From contig NZ_JUIV01000012.1 in assembly GCF_004151235.1 (NCBI RefSeq), positions 62,001 through 126,000 on the forward strand: a stretch of DNA of 64,000 nt, given 5' to 3'. The stretch is from Flavobacterium anhuiense. GTDB lineage: Bacteria > Bacteroidota > Bacteroidia > Flavobacteriales > Flavobacteriaceae. The translations under genes were made by a program, and so were the position numbers. The notes under the pieces are model-generated. The model worked only from the letters and a program-made list of their open reading frames with translations. It was not told where the DNA came from and ran no database searches. This document shows positions 37,866 through 48,185 of this stretch, one piece after another. Within the stretch, counting starts at the first letter, position 1. Every line of letters starts with the position of its first letter.

Positions 37866-40022
37866 TTAAGCGTTACCTTTTGCTTTTTTGATTACCTCTT
37901 CTGAAATATTAGAAGGTGTTTCTGCATAATGAGAAAACTCCATTGTAGATGTCGCTCTACCAGATGATAATGTTCTTAATGTAGTAACATAACCAAACAT
38001 CTCAGCTAACGGCACATCTGCCTTAATAGTTTTCGCTCCGTTTCTATCACCCATATCATTAACTTGACCTCTACGACGGTTCAAGTCACCTACGATATCA
38101 CCCATGTTTTCTTCTGGAGTGATAACTTCGATTTTCATGATAGGCTCTAAGATAACAGCTCCAGCAGCTTTACCAGACTCTTTATAACCCATTCTTGCAG
38201 CTAATTCAAAAGAAAGAGCATCAGAATCCACAGGGTGGAAAGATCCATCTAATAAAGTCACTTTTAAACTATCAACAGCATATCCAGCCAAAGGTCCAGT
38301 TTTCATAGCTTCACGGAAACCTTTTTCAACTGCAGGAATATACTCTTTAGGAACGTTACCTCCTTTTACTTCATTCACAAACTGTAATCCAACAGGTACT
38401 TTTCCATCAACTTCATCAGCAGGCTCGATTCTAAATACGATATCACCGAATTTACCACGACCTCCAGATTGTTTTTTATAAGTTTCTCTGTGTTGAGCAG
38501 ATCTTGTAAACGCCTCTTTGTACTCTACTTGTGGCTCACCTTGATTAACCTCTACTTTAAACTCACGTTTCATACGGTCAACTAAGATATCTAAGTGAAG
38601 CTCACCCATACCTGAAATAATAGTTTGACCAGAAGCCTCGTCAGTTCTAACCGTAAACGTTGGATCTTCTTCTGCCAATTTAGCTAAAGCCATACCCATT
38701 TTATCAACGTCAGCTTTAGTTTTTGGTTCGATAGCGATACCAATTACAGGATCTGGGAATTTCATAGATTCCAAGATAATTGGATGCTTTTCATCAGATA
38801 AAGTATCTCCAGTTTTAATATCTTTAAATCCTACAGCAGCTCCAATATCTCCAGCCTCAATAAATTCGATTGGATTTTGTTTGTTAGCATGCATTTGGTA
38901 AATACGAGAAATCCTTTCTTTATTACCAGAACGAGTATTTAAAACATAAGAACCTGCATCTAAACGTCCAGAATACGCACGGAAGAAAGCTAAACGACCT
39001 ACGAATGGATCAGTAGCAATTTTAAATGCTAAAGCAGCAAACGGCTCTTTTACATCTGGCTTACGCAAGATTTTAGTTTGATCTTCTTCCAATAAATCAG
39101 CATCATCAGGATGAATTCCCTCAATACCTTCTTTATCTAAAGGAGATGGTAAATATTTACAAACTGCATCTAACATGAATTGAACCCCTTTGTTTTTGAA
39201 AGAAGAACCAGCAAGCATAGGAATGATCGCCATATCAATAGTAGCCGCTCTTAATGCATTGTTGATTTCCTCCTCTGTAATAGAGTTTTCATCCTCCATG
39301 TACTTATCTAAAAGATTTTCATCATAAGTAGCAATCTCTTCGATAAGGATAGAACGATAGTGCTTTACATCATCAACCATATCAGCAGGAATGTCAACAA
39401 TATCAAAAGTAGCTCCTTGAGTTTCATCATGCCATACGATAGCTTGATTTTTAACCAAGTCAACAATACCTTTAAAATCAGCTTCATCTCCAATAGGCAA
39501 AGTAATTGCAACCGCATTCGATTTCAACATGTCCTTAACCTGTCCGCATACATTTAAAAAGTTCGCACCTTGACGGTCCATTTTGTTCACGAATCCCATA
39601 CGAGGAACTCTATACTGATCAGCAAGTCTCCAGTTAGTTTCTGATTGAGGTTCAACACCATCAACAGCACTAAATAAGAACACTAAACCGTCTAATACAC
39701 GTAAAGAACGGTTAACCTCTACAGTAAAGTCAACGTGTCCAGGAGTATCAATAATATTAAAGTGGTACGCTTTTGATTCTGGCAAAACTTTACCTTGCTC
39801 AGTTGGAAAGTTCCAAGTACAAGTTGTAGCAGCAGAAGTAATTGTAATACCTCTTTCTTGCTCTTGCGCCATCCAGTCCATTGTTGCAGCACCATCGTGA
39901 ACCTCACCAATTTTGTGTGATTTTCCAGTATAAAAAAGAATACGCTCAGTTGTTGTAGTTTTACCAGCATCAATGTGAGCAGCGATCCCGATATTTCTTG
40001 TATATTTTAAATCTCTAGCCAT
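37866..40022 (-). CDS. fusA: Elongation factor G
   Basis: GTPase driving translocation. G1 [15 protein letters not shown] (15-29), G2/G3 with [11 protein letters not shown] and DTPGHVDF, and G4 NKMDR are intact. Domains II to V follow, with the domain IV stretch [19 protein letters not shown]. Length 718 aa, a single full-length EF-G. Eleven nt after rpsG. Confidence 0.98.
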   Translation of the reverse strand: MARDLKYTRNIGIAAHIDAGKTTTTERILFYTGKSHKIGEVHDGAATMDWMAQEQERGITITSAATTCTWNFPTEQGKVLPESKAYHFNIIDTPGHVDFTVEVNRSLRVLDGLVFLFSAVDGVEPQSETNWRLADQYRVPRMGFVNKMDRQGANFLNVCGQVKDMLKSNAVAITLPIGDEADFKGIVDLVKNQAIVWHDETQGATFDIVDIPADMVDDVKHYRSILIEEIATYDENLLDKYMEDENSITEEEINNALRAATIDMAIIPMLAGSSFKNKGVQFMLDAVCKYLPSPLDKEGIEGIHPDDADLLEEDQTKILRKPDVKEPFAALAFKIATDPFVGRLAFFRAYSGRLDAGSYVLNTRSGNKERISRIYQMHANKQNPIEFIEAGDIGAAVGFKDIKTGDTLSDEKHPIILESMKFPDPVIGIAIEPKTKADVDKMGMALAKLAEEDPTFTVRTDEASGQTIISGMGELHLDILVDRMKREFKVEVNQGEPQVEYKEAFTRSAQHRETYKKQSGGRGKFGDIVFRIEPADEVDGKVPVGLQFVNEVKGGNVPKEYIPAVEKGFREAMKTGPLAGYAVDSLKVTLLDGSFHPVDSDALSFELAARMGYKESGKAAGAVILEPIMKIEVITPEENMGDIVGDLNRRRGQVNDMGDRNGAKTIKADVPLAEMFGYVTTLRTLSSGRATSTMEFSHYAETPSNISEEVIKKAKGNA

Positions 40023-40033
40023 TTCTTTACGAA

Positions 40034-40510
40034 TTAAAATCTAAAGTGAGAGAATGCTTTATTAGCTTCTGCCATTTTGTGAGTATCCATTCTTTTCTTA
40101 ACCGCAGCACCTTCTTCTTTAGCAGCAGCTAAACACTCAGCAGCTAAACGTTGTGCCATAGATTTTTCATTTCTTCTTCTTGAATAAAGTATCAACCACT
40201 TCATTGCCATAGAAATTTTTCTATCTGGACGAATCTGCATTGGAATTTGGAATGTAGCTCCACCAACTCTACGGCTACGTACTTCTACGTGAGGCATAAC
40301 GTTAGTTAAAGCATCTTTCCAGATCTCTAATGAAGTTTTCTCATCATTTTGCTTTTTAGTTTCAATGATATCAATAGCATCATAAAATACTTTAAAAGCT
40401 GTAGATTTCTTACCATCCCACATTAAGTTATTCACAAAACGTGTTACTAATTGGTCATTAAACCTTGGATCCGGTAAAAGTGGTCTTTTCTTTGCCGCTC
40501 TTTTTCTCAT
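40034..40510 (-). CDS. rpsG: 30S ribosomal protein S7
   Basis: Head assembly initiator contacting the E site. [20 protein letters not shown] at the start and [20 protein letters not shown] (85-104) are diagnostic. Length 158 aa. The str-operon repressor role is known from E. coli only. Confidence 0.97.
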   Translation of the reverse strand: MRKRAAKKRPLLPDPRFNDQLVTRFVNNLMWDGKKSTAFKVFYDAIDIIETKKQNDEKTSLEIWKDALTNVMPHVEVRSRRVGGATFQIPMQIRPDRKISMAMKWLILYSRRRNEKSMAQRLAAECLAAAKEEGAAVKKRMDTHKMAEANKAFSHFRF

Positions 40511-40534
40511 GTCTTTTTCTTAAAAGTTTTTAAA

Positions 40535-40918
40535 TTACTTTTTTGCTTCTTTTGGGCGTTTAGCACCGTACTTAGATCTTCTTTGCGTTCTTCCTGCAAC
40601 ACCTGACGTATCAAGCGCTCCACGAACGATGTGATATCTAACACCTGGTAAATCTTTTACCCTTCCACCTCGCACTAATACTATCGAGTGCTCTTGTAGA
40701 TTATGTCCTTCTCCTGGGATGTAAGCATTCACCTCATTACCATTTGTCAAACGCACACGCGCAACTTTACGCATTGCAGAGTTTGGTTTTTTTGGTGTAG
40801 TAGTGTAAACACGCGTACAAACCCCTCTTCTTTGAGGACAAGAATCTAAAGCAACCGATTTACTCTTCTTAGTGATCTGAGTTCTTCCTGTTCTTACTAA
40901 TTGTTGAATTGTTGGCAT
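40535..40918 (-). CDS. rpsL: 30S ribosomal protein S12
   Basis: Decoding-centre protein; target of streptomycin-resistance mutations. [20 protein letters not shown], then [20 protein letters not shown], and [17 protein letters not shown] are invariant. The key lysines (in TPKKPNS, and the position corresponding to Lys88 in GRVKDLPG) are wild type. Length 127 aa. First gene of the operon, with a consensus promoter. Confidence 0.98.
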
Positions 40919-40952
40919 AATTAATACTAAAAATTATTATGTTTATTAAATT

Positions 40953-40967
40953 CCCGCTTTTTACGGG
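40953..40967 (-). ncRNA. Small hairpin at the start of the rpsL leader
   Basis: Minus-strand CCCGT/GCGGG (5 bp with one G-U) around an A5 loop, placed where transcription from the rpsL promoter should begin. It is GC-rich in an AT-rich leader. Likely a stability or regulatory hairpin; no T-run follows. Confidence 0.3.
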
Positions 40968-40971
40968 GTTG

Positions 40972-41001
40972 CAAATGTATAAAATAATTTTCACTATACA
41001 A
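40972..41001 (-). promoter_or_regulatory. Promoter of the rpsL (str) operon
   Basis: Minus-strand TTG (41001-40999), a 19-nt spacer and TACATTTG (40979-40972), a full match to the Bacteroidota consensus. Predicted start near 40965, about 47 nt before rpsL. Confidence 0.75.
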
Positions 41002-41100
41002 ACGTTAAATCATTAATTTTCAACAACATTATTTATATCTATGATTTAACAAAGAAACATTAGATATTTGCTTTACATTTAACTAACAAAACAATTGCAT

Positions 41101-42801
41101 TTGAAACAATTACAACACATACTTATTTTACTCCTATGCACAAATTGTTTCGCACAGTCATTTTATTTGAATATAAATGGAATTAACAAAAAACAAAGCC
41201 AAACAATCGACTCTCTTCCATATGCAAAAAAACACGTAAACATAAAATCATTAAACAACGAACTTTTTTCAGTAACAAACAAACTCTCAAAACAAGGCTA
41301 TATAGATTCTAAAATATTAGAAACCAAAAAGATAAACGACAGCACTTATACAGCATTTATAGACTTAAATACCAAAATCAAAGAAGTACATATATATATA
41401 GGTACAAATAGTTTTTTTAATGAATATAAGAAAAACACAAAAGACAGCATAATTATCCCTTTTACGGAGCTTGAAAACTTCCTTAATCAAGAAATTTCAA
41501 ACAATGAAAAAGCAGGTTTTGCATTTTCCAAAATCAATCTTGCAAATATTAAAAAAAAGAATTCCATAATTTATGCTGACTTAAATCTTAATACCGAAAA
41601 AAAAAGAACACTAAATTCCATTATTGTAAATTACACAGATCTCTCTTTAAAAGAGTACTTCCCAAAAGGAGCATTAAAACAATTAAATAAAAAATACACC
41701 AACAGAATATTCAACCAAGAAACTGTAAAAAGACTTTATGAAGATATAAACAGTTTTGAATTTGTTTCTCAAACCAAATACCCCGAAATTTTATTCACCC
41801 AAGACTCCACAAAAGTCTATACTTACATTGAAAGAAGAAAAGCAAGTAATTTTGATGGATATATTGGATTCTCAAACGACGAGAACAAAAAATTAATTCT
41901 AAATGGCTATCTGGACATTTCGCTCACGAACATACTTCGCGCTGCCGAAAAATTTTCACTTTACTGGAAGAGCGACGGCAATCAACAAAAAACCTTTAAT
42001 ACTAAACTCGAAATCCCCTATTTATTTCAATCTCCTATCGGAATAAAAGCACAATTAAATATTTTCAAGCAAGACAGCACATTTCAGAACACTAAAACAG
42101 ATATCAATCTGGGATACTATCTAAACTACAACTCTAAAATCTACCTAGGATATCAATCTACAGAATCGAGCGATATCCAAAATATCAATAATTCTCTTAT
42201 CAGCGATTTTAACAATTCTTACTTTACATCTATATACGAATACAAAAAAATAGACTCTAACAATATCCTAATGCCAGGAAAAGCATTTTTAAGTTCAATT
42301 CTTGGTTTTGGAAAAAGAGAAACAAATAGCAATCCTGAAACAGCAGGAACAAGCAATCAGTTTTACGCCAATCTAAATCTATCTTATAATTTCGAATTAA
42401 ATAAAAGAAACTTTATATACATCAATCCACAAATCTTATACTTAGAAAGCAACAATTATATTGCAAATGAACTTTTTAGATTTGGAGGACTAAATTCGAT
42501 TCGGGGCTTTTCAGAAAATAGTCTGCAAGGAAATTTTACTAGTTTACTCATTACAGAATACAGATATTTACTTAGCTCAAATTTATACATGCACACCATT
42601 CTTGATTACGGAATCTATCAAGACCAAACCTCAATAAAAAACAGCAAAAAATTCAACAGTTTATTTAGTGCTGGTATAGGTTTAGGACTACTAACTAAAA
42701 ATGGTTTATTAAAGACCATTATAGCCAATGGTAGCACAAATCAAACCGAAATAAAATTTTATAACAGCATAATAACAATCTGTTATAATGTTAAATTTTA
42801 A
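41101..42801 (+). CDS. Omp85/TamA-like outer-membrane barrel protein
   Basis: Predicted outer-membrane beta-barrel of the BamA/TamA (surface antigen D15) family, with a role in outer-membrane protein assembly or transport. Signal peptide at 1-19 (LILLLCTNCFAQ), a POTRA-like part to about residue 260, and a 16-strand-type barrel with the loop motif LNSIRGFSENSLQGN, matching the VRGF/Y lid signature. No ATG fits; two in-frame TTG codons at 41095 and 41101 are candidates, and I prefer 41101 because it gives a normal signal peptide (MKQLQHILILL). About 566 aa, short for TamA. Divergent from rpsL. Confidence 0.8.
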   Translation: MKQLQHILILLLCTNCFAQSFYLNINGINKKQSQTIDSLPYAKKHVNIKSLNNELFSVTNKLSKQGYIDSKILETKKINDSTYTAFIDLNTKIKEVHIYIGTNSFFNEYKKNTKDSIIIPFTELENFLNQEISNNEKAGFAFSKINLANIKKKNSIIYADLNLNTEKKRTLNSIIVNYTDLSLKEYFPKGALKQLNKKYTNRIFNQETVKRLYEDINSFEFVSQTKYPEILFTQDSTKVYTYIERRKASNFDGYIGFSNDENKKLILNGYLDISLTNILRAAEKFSLYWKSDGNQQKTFNTKLEIPYLFQSPIGIKAQLNIFKQDSTFQNTKTDINLGYYLNYNSKIYLGYQSTESSDIQNINNSLISDFNNSYFTSIYEYKKIDSNNILMPGKAFLSSILGFGKRETNSNPETAGTSNQFYANLNLSYNFELNKRNFIYINPQILYLESNNYIANELFRFGGLNSIRGFSENSLQGNFTSLLITEYRYLLSSNLYMHTILDYGIYQDQTSIKNSKKFNSLFSAGIGLGLLTKNGLLKTIIANGSTNQTEIKFYNSIITICYNVKF

Positions 42802-42864
42802 GTTTTTACAAAAAATCATTAACAAAATATTAGGATTTTTAACAAGTATTTACGAATATTACAT

Positions 42865-42882
42865 GACTAATCCAAAATATTT
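42865..42882 (+). promoter_or_regulatory. 18-bp block shared upstream of both susC genes
   Basis: The sequence GACTAATCCAAAATATTT lies 7 nt before the first susC ATG and recurs with one change (T for C) at 48164-48181, just before the second susC. In this copy it runs into AATATTTG, one base from a -7 box. It may be a shared promoter/translation signal or simply part of a duplicated gene start. Confidence 0.4.
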
Positions 42883-42888
42883 GACAAT

Positions 42889-45800
42889 ATGAAATCAAAA
42901 CCAAACAGATTCTTAGTGCTTTTACTAGCACTAATGGCGCAGTTAACCTTTGCGCAAGAAAGAACTGTTTCAGGTATTGTTACCGATGATGCAAATATGC
43001 CTTTACCAGGCGTAAGCGTATTAATAAAAGGAGCAAAAACTGGAACACAAACCGATTTTGATGGAAAATATTCCATCAAAGCATCGCCAAATCAAATTTT
43101 AGTTTTTAGCTATATTGGAATGAAATCACAAGAATTCCCAGCTAGCGCAACAAAAATTAATGCTAAACTATCAAGTGACGCACAACAACTAGAGGGAGTT
43201 GTAGTTACAGCTTTAGGATTATCAAGAGAAAAAAAATCTCTTGGTTACGCAACTCAAGAAGTTAAAGGAGAAAACCTTGCCGCAGTTAAAAGCGACAACT
43301 TTGTAAATGCAATATCAGGAAAAGTATCTGGAGTACAAGTAAAAAGAACCACAAACTTTGGAGGCTCTACAAATATTGTAATTAGAGGAAATTCTTCTCT
43401 AACAGGAAACAATCAAGCTTTATTCGTTATTGATGGAGTTCCTGTAAGCAATAACAATTCAAACACAAGAGATCAGGAACAATCAGGAGCAGGTTATGAT
43501 TACGGAAGTGCCGCATCAGATATTAACCCCGAAGACATCGAATCTATCAATGTACTTAAAGGTTCTGCCGCAAGTGCCCTTTATGGATCAAGAGCCGCTA
43601 ATGGAGTTGTTGTCATAACAACAAAAAAAGGAAACAAAAAAGCAAAAGGCTTCTCCGTTACTGTTAATTCGGGTGTAACAATTGGTTCTATCGACAAAAG
43701 CACTTTCATAAAATATCAAAAACAGTATGGAGGCGGGTATGGACCTTATTATGGTCCAGACGAAGATTCGTATTTAGATCATATTGATATAAATGGAGAC
43801 GGAATTTTAGATAATGTAACTCCATTAACTGAAGACGCTTCATATGGACAAGCTTTTGACCCAAACTTAATGGTTTATCAATGGGATGCATTTTACCCTG
43901 AATCACCAAATTACATGAAAGCTACACCTTGGGTAGCTGCAAAAAATGGTCCAATTACTTTCTTTGAAAAACCAGTAGCTCTTACCAATTCATTCTCAAT
44001 AGACAAAGGCTTAGAAAATGGCTACCTAAGATTAGGAGCCAATAATCTTGACCAAACTGGTTTAATGCCAAACAGTAGTTTAAAGAGAAACACTTTCACA
44101 TTGAACGCATCTACCCTGATCAACGACAAACTAACCGTAGCGGGATATGGAAATTTTACAAAAACGAGTACAATTGGTAGAAACAGCACAGGATACAATG
44201 ACAACATCGCTGGAAATTTCAGACAATGGTGGCAAACTAACGTTGACATACAAGGCCTAAAACAAGCTTATCAACTTACTGGACGAAATGTAACATGGAA
44301 CCCTAACTCATACACTAATCCGACTCCAATATTTTGGGATAACCCTTATTTTCAACGCTATGAAAATTACGAATCAGATAGCAGAAGCAGATTCATTGGA
44401 AACGTTTCATTAAACTACAAAATTGCAAGTTGGTTAGATGCATTTGGCCGTATTTCTGTTGACACATATGACGAACTACAAGAAGAAAGAAGAGCCATCG
44501 GAAGTGTACCTGTCGATTTTGGTATTGGAACTGGAGGAGGTGATGGTTCTACCAACAGAAATCCAGCACCTGCAGGGTACTCTAGAAAAAATATAGGCTT
44601 TAGCGAATATAACTATGATTTGATGTTAAATTACAACACAGACATCACCCAAAAATTAAACCTAAAAGGTGTTGTTGGTGTAAACATCAGGAGAAGTTAT
44701 TACAATTCTATATTTGCAGCAACAAATGGAGGCCTTGCTATACCAAAATTATATTCATTACAAAATTCATTCAGTCCAATGCTATCTCCTATTGAACGAG
44801 ATGAAGCAGTTGGTGTTGACGGTATATACGGAAGCGCTTCTTTTGGCTATGAAGACTATTTATACCTGGAAGGCACAATAAGAAGAGACCACTCATCTAC
44901 ACTCCCAAAAGCAAACAGTTCTTATTACTACCCATCAGTTTCATCAAGTTTTGTGTTTTCTAAATTCATAGAAGCAGACTGGTTGTCTTTCGGAAAAGTA
45001 AGACTTAATTATGCCGAAGTTGGAAACAGCCCAGGATTTGACAGAATTTTAGACACTTACGCTGTTAACACTCCTTTTGGCGCAGCATCAGCATCAGTAA
45101 AAGACACCAAGAACAATCCTAATCTAAAACCAGAACGAACAAAAAGTTATGAGGCAGGTTTAGAGCTTTCTTTCTTCAAAAAAAGATTAGGCTTTGATTT
45201 CTCATATTACAAATCTAATTCGATTGACCAGATAATCCCATTAAGGCTTACTGCTTCTACTGGATATTTATACGAATTGATTAATGCTGGAGAAATTGAA
45301 AACAAAGGAATTGAAATAAGTTTAAATGGTACTCCGATAAAAACAGATAGTTTTTCGTGGGAAGTAAATTTAAACTTTGCCAGAAATCGCAACAAAGTAT
45401 TAGACCTATTAGATGGTATCGATAATCTACAATTAGGATCTTTTCAAGGAGGTGTAACAATAAATGCCGCCATCGGACAGCCATATGGTGTAATATATGG
45501 TACAAAATACACTTACTTAAACGGACAGCGAGTTGTTGACCCAAGTAATGGTCAATATATAAAAACTTCAACATCAGATAATGCAATTGGGAATGCAAAT
45601 CCAGATTACACAGGAGGTTTAAACAACAAATTCACTTATAAAAACTTCTCTTTTGAATTCTTAATAGATATGCAAAAAGGCGGACAGATATTCTCACTAG
45701 ACCGTTATTATGGTTTAGCAACAGGTCTGCCAGATGACACAGCTTATTTAAATGAATTAGGAAACCCTATCAGAAACCCTTTGACTTCTGGATCTGATAG

Positions 45801-46167
45801 TGGAGGATTTATAAATCCAGGAGTAAACCCTGATGGCTCAGTAAATACTACCAGAATTGAAGCAAGCCGTTTTGGAGCTCAAGGGTACAGAAGAGGTTTG
45901 CCAGATGAAGCATTTGTATATGATGCGAGCTATATCAAACTAAGACAAACAGCAATTACATATTCTTTACCAGAAAAGGTATTAAAAAACACATTCATGA
46001 ACGGAATGACTTTTAGCGTTGTTGGAACAAATCTTTGGATTATACACAAAAACTTACCAGATGCAGATCCTGAATCAGGATTAGGAGCTGGTAACTTACA
46101 AGGCTACTCAACAGGATCTTTACCATCTACAAGAGACATTAGCTTCAACATTAAAATCCAATTTTAA
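42889..46167 (+). CDS. SusC/RagA-family TonB-linked outer-membrane transporter (first copy)
   Basis: Large TonB-dependent barrel that imports glycans or peptides with its SusD lid. Signal peptide 1-23, carboxypeptidase-regulatory-like domain about 26-100 (LPGVSVLIKGAKTGTQTDFD), plug domain about 112-240 with EGVVVTALGLSREKKSLGYA and SGKVSGVQV, then the barrel to residue 1092. The end FNIKIQF is the usual C-terminal signature ending in Phe. The SusD gene follows 12 nt later. No glycoside hydrolase, protease or regulator is linked, so the substrate cannot be inferred. N-terminal 100 residues closely match the second copy at 48186-51386, while barrels differ. Confidence 0.95.
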   Translation: MKSKPNRFLVLLLALMAQLTFAQERTVSGIVTDDANMPLPGVSVLIKGAKTGTQTDFDGKYSIKASPNQILVFSYIGMKSQEFPASATKINAKLSSDAQQLEGVVVTALGLSREKKSLGYATQEVKGENLAAVKSDNFVNAISGKVSGVQVKRTTNFGGSTNIVIRGNSSLTGNNQALFVIDGVPVSNNNSNTRDQEQSGAGYDYGSAASDINPEDIESINVLKGSAASALYGSRAANGVVVITTKKGNKKAKGFSVTVNSGVTIGSIDKSTFIKYQKQYGGGYGPYYGPDEDSYLDHIDINGDGILDNVTPLTEDASYGQAFDPNLMVYQWDAFYPESPNYMKATPWVAAKNGPITFFEKPVALTNSFSIDKGLENGYLRLGANNLDQTGLMPNSSLKRNTFTLNASTLINDKLTVAGYGNFTKTSTIGRNSTGYNDNIAGNFRQWWQTNVDIQGLKQAYQLTGRNVTWNPNSYTNPTPIFWDNPYFQRYENYESDSRSRFIGNVSLNYKIASWLDAFGRISVDTYDELQEERRAIGSVPVDFGIGTGGGDGSTNRNPAPAGYSRKNIGFSEYNYDLMLNYNTDITQKLNLKGVVGVNIRRSYYNSIFAATNGGLAIPKLYSLQNSFSPMLSPIERDEAVGVDGIYGSASFGYEDYLYLEGTIRRDHSSTLPKANSSYYYPSVSSSFVFSKFIEADWLSFGKVRLNYAEVGNSPGFDRILDTYAVNTPFGAASASVKDTKNNPNLKPERTKSYEAGLELSFFKKRLGFDFSYYKSNSIDQIIPLRLTASTGYLYELINAGEIENKGIEISLNGTPIKTDSFSWEVNLNFARNRNKVLDLLDGIDNLQLGSFQGGVTINAAIGQPYGVIYGTKYTYLNGQRVVDPSNGQYIKTSTSDNAIGNANPDYTGGLNNKFTYKNFSFEFLIDMQKGGQIFSLDRYYGLATGLPDDTAYLNELGNPIRNPLTSGSDSGGFINPGVNPDGSVNTTRIEASRFGAQGYRRGLPDEAFVYDASYIKLRQTAITYSLPEKVLKNTFMNGMTFSVVGTNLWIIHKNLPDADPESGLGAGNLQGYSTGSLPSTRDISFNIKIQF

Positions 46168-46179
46168 AATCAAGAAATC

Positions 46180-47640
46180 ATGAAAAAAATATTTATAATC
46201 ATACTAACCGCAGTAACATTTTCGTCCTGCTCTGATGATATAGAAAAATTAAATGTGAACGTAAAAGATCCATCAAATGTACCGGGAGAAGCTTTGTTTA
46301 CAAGTGCCCAAAAAAGTTTGGTTGATCAAATGACAAACACAAATGTCAACAACAACATTATTAGATTAATTAATCAGTATTTTACAGAGACGGTTTACAC
46401 AGACGAAAGTAATTACGACTTAGTCACAAGAACAATCCCAGAACAACACTGGCAATTCTTATATAAAGACGTACTAAAGGACTTAGACCAAAGCGCCAAA
46501 AACATTACTAACACACCGCTTGGCCTAACAGAAAACCCTTTAGATAAACAAAACAAACTTGCAATCATAGAAGTTTTAAACGTTTACACCTATGCTATAT
46601 TAGTTGAGACATTCGGGAATGTTCCATATTCTCAAGCTATAAACCTTAACTACAAAACACCAAAGTACGATGACGGCTTAACAATTTACAAAGATTTAAT
46701 CACGCGATTAAACAATGCAATAGCCAAATTAGATACTGGCGGTAAAAGCTTTGGAGACAATGACAGAATATACGGAGGAGATATAACAAAATGGATTAAG
46801 TTTGCAAACACACTAAAATTAAGAATGGGTATTACCATTTCTGATATCCCTACCGAAAGTGCATTGGCACAAGCGACCGTATCAAGTGCAGCTCCATTTG
46901 TATTCTCATCAAATCTTGACAATGCAGATTTAAAGTATCTTACAGCCACACCAAATACCAATCCTTTATATGTAGATCTTGTTGCGAGCGGCCGTTCTGA
47001 TTTTGTTCCAACTAGCACTATAATAGATATGATGAACAATTTGAGTGACCCAAGACGTTCAAAATACTTTGACGACAATATGGATGATCCATCGACACCA
47101 GAAATCGAATATATTGGAGGAGAAAATGGCGCGAGCAATTCATTCGCACAAAAAACACATATTACGCCAACGATTCAGGCTCCAGACTTTCCAGGAACAA
47201 TCTTAGACTATGCTGAAGCTGAATTTCTATTGGCGGAAGCTGCTGAAAGATCTTTATACGGAACTCCTTCAGATGCAGAAGCACATTATAATGCAGCAAT
47301 AACCGCTTCCATTTTAGACTGGGGAGGTACAGAAGCTGATGCTACAACTTATTTAGCAAATCCTGATGTTGCATACACAACTGCTCAAGGAACATGGAAA
47401 CAAAAAATAGGAACACAAAGCTGGATCGCTTTTTACAATAATTCATTCGAAGGCTGGTCATTTTACAGAAGGCTAGACTTCCCCGTTTTGGTTGCACCGC
47501 CAGATGCCGTGTCAGGCTTTCCAATGCGCTATACATATCCAATCATCGAACAGTCACTAAATAAAACAAGTTACACAGAAGCAAGTGCCGCAATTGGCGG
47601 TGACGCTGTAGAAACTAAGTTGTTCTGGGATAAATTTTAA
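46180..47640 (+). CDS. SusD/RagB-like surface lipoprotein (SusD-like_2 type)
   Basis: Substrate-capturing lid of the SusC transporter just upstream. Lipobox FSSC with lipidated Cys17, followed by SDDIEK, acidic residues expected for surface export in Flavobacterium. Helix-rich TPR-like body; the stretch DITKWIKFANTLKLRMGI near residue 206 is a typical SusD block. Length 486 aa. It is transcribed with susC and ends at a hairpin terminator. Confidence 0.9.
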   Translation: MKKIFIIILTAVTFSSCSDDIEKLNVNVKDPSNVPGEALFTSAQKSLVDQMTNTNVNNNIIRLINQYFTETVYTDESNYDLVTRTIPEQHWQFLYKDVLKDLDQSAKNITNTPLGLTENPLDKQNKLAIIEVLNVYTYAILVETFGNVPYSQAINLNYKTPKYDDGLTIYKDLITRLNNAIAKLDTGGKSFGDNDRIYGGDITKWIKFANTLKLRMGITISDIPTESALAQATVSSAAPFVFSSNLDNADLKYLTATPNTNPLYVDLVASGRSDFVPTSTIIDMMNNLSDPRRSKYFDDNMDDPSTPEIEYIGGENGASNSFAQKTHITPTIQAPDFPGTILDYAEAEFLLAEAAERSLYGTPSDAEAHYNAAITASILDWGGTEADATTYLANPDVAYTTAQGTWKQKIGTQSWIAFYNNSFEGWSFYRRLDFPVLVAPPDAVSGFPMRYTYPIIEQSLNKTSYTEASAAIGGDAVETKLFWDKF

Positions 47641-47651
47641 ATTATAATGCA

Positions 47652-47690
47652 ACGAAAAAGCGGCTGCAGATAATGCAATCGCTTTTTCTT
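47652..47690 (+). terminator. Terminator of the first susCD pair
   Basis: Stem GAAAAAGCG/CGCTTTTTC (47654-47662 with 47680-47688) with a 17-nt loop that can pair internally (TGCA/TGCA) and a T-rich 3-prime arm. It begins 14 nt after the susD stop. Confidence 0.8.
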
Positions 47691-48185
47691 AAAAAAACTA
47701 TTAACTTAAACTTTACATTTAAATTGCCTTGATCAAGATTTCAGAGCAAAAGAATATTAAAAACCATTAAAAAGAAAACCTCATTTTCCCTATTGTTTAG
47801 GAGCCAAAAAACTTTGCTTAATTTTCAAAACAATATCACAACATAAAGCACTTTATATATCCCTCTATACTGACTATTAAAGATTCACGATTTTTTTAAC
47901 AAATTTCAGCGTTAAAGCAGACTGTTTTTTTAAGACAAAAGTTATAAAAAAAACATTTAAACAGGCTTCATCTATAAATTTAACATTTAGTCATTTGATA
48001 AAATTTTTAATTATCCTCAAATTTAACACTAAAAATTGCGGATTTGTAATTTTGAACCAGATTTTATCTATAAAACATCAAAATCTAACCTTAAAATCAT
48101 TATTTAACTAAAAAAAAAGCTTTTTAAATTAGGTAGATTAACAAATTATTAAGATTTTTGTCGGACTAATTCAAAATATTTAAAA
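47691..48185 (+). promoter_or_regulatory. 495-nt intergenic region before the second susC, with a -7 box
   Basis: No gene is visible in this AT-rich stretch. TAATTTTG at 48047-48054 fits TAnnTTTG and would give a leader of roughly 125 nt, but no TTG lies at the proper distance. The conserved 18-bp block (48164-48181) sits at the end. The length suggests regulatory sites upstream of susC that I cannot identify by eye. Confidence 0.4.

Noticed and set aside
45281..45598. Long reading frame opposite the first susC (and similar ones at 43706-43909, 46686-47138, 48407-48640, 50129-50401)
   Set aside because: All lie antisense within well-supported genes, have no recognisable domain, and reflect codon composition of the sense frame.
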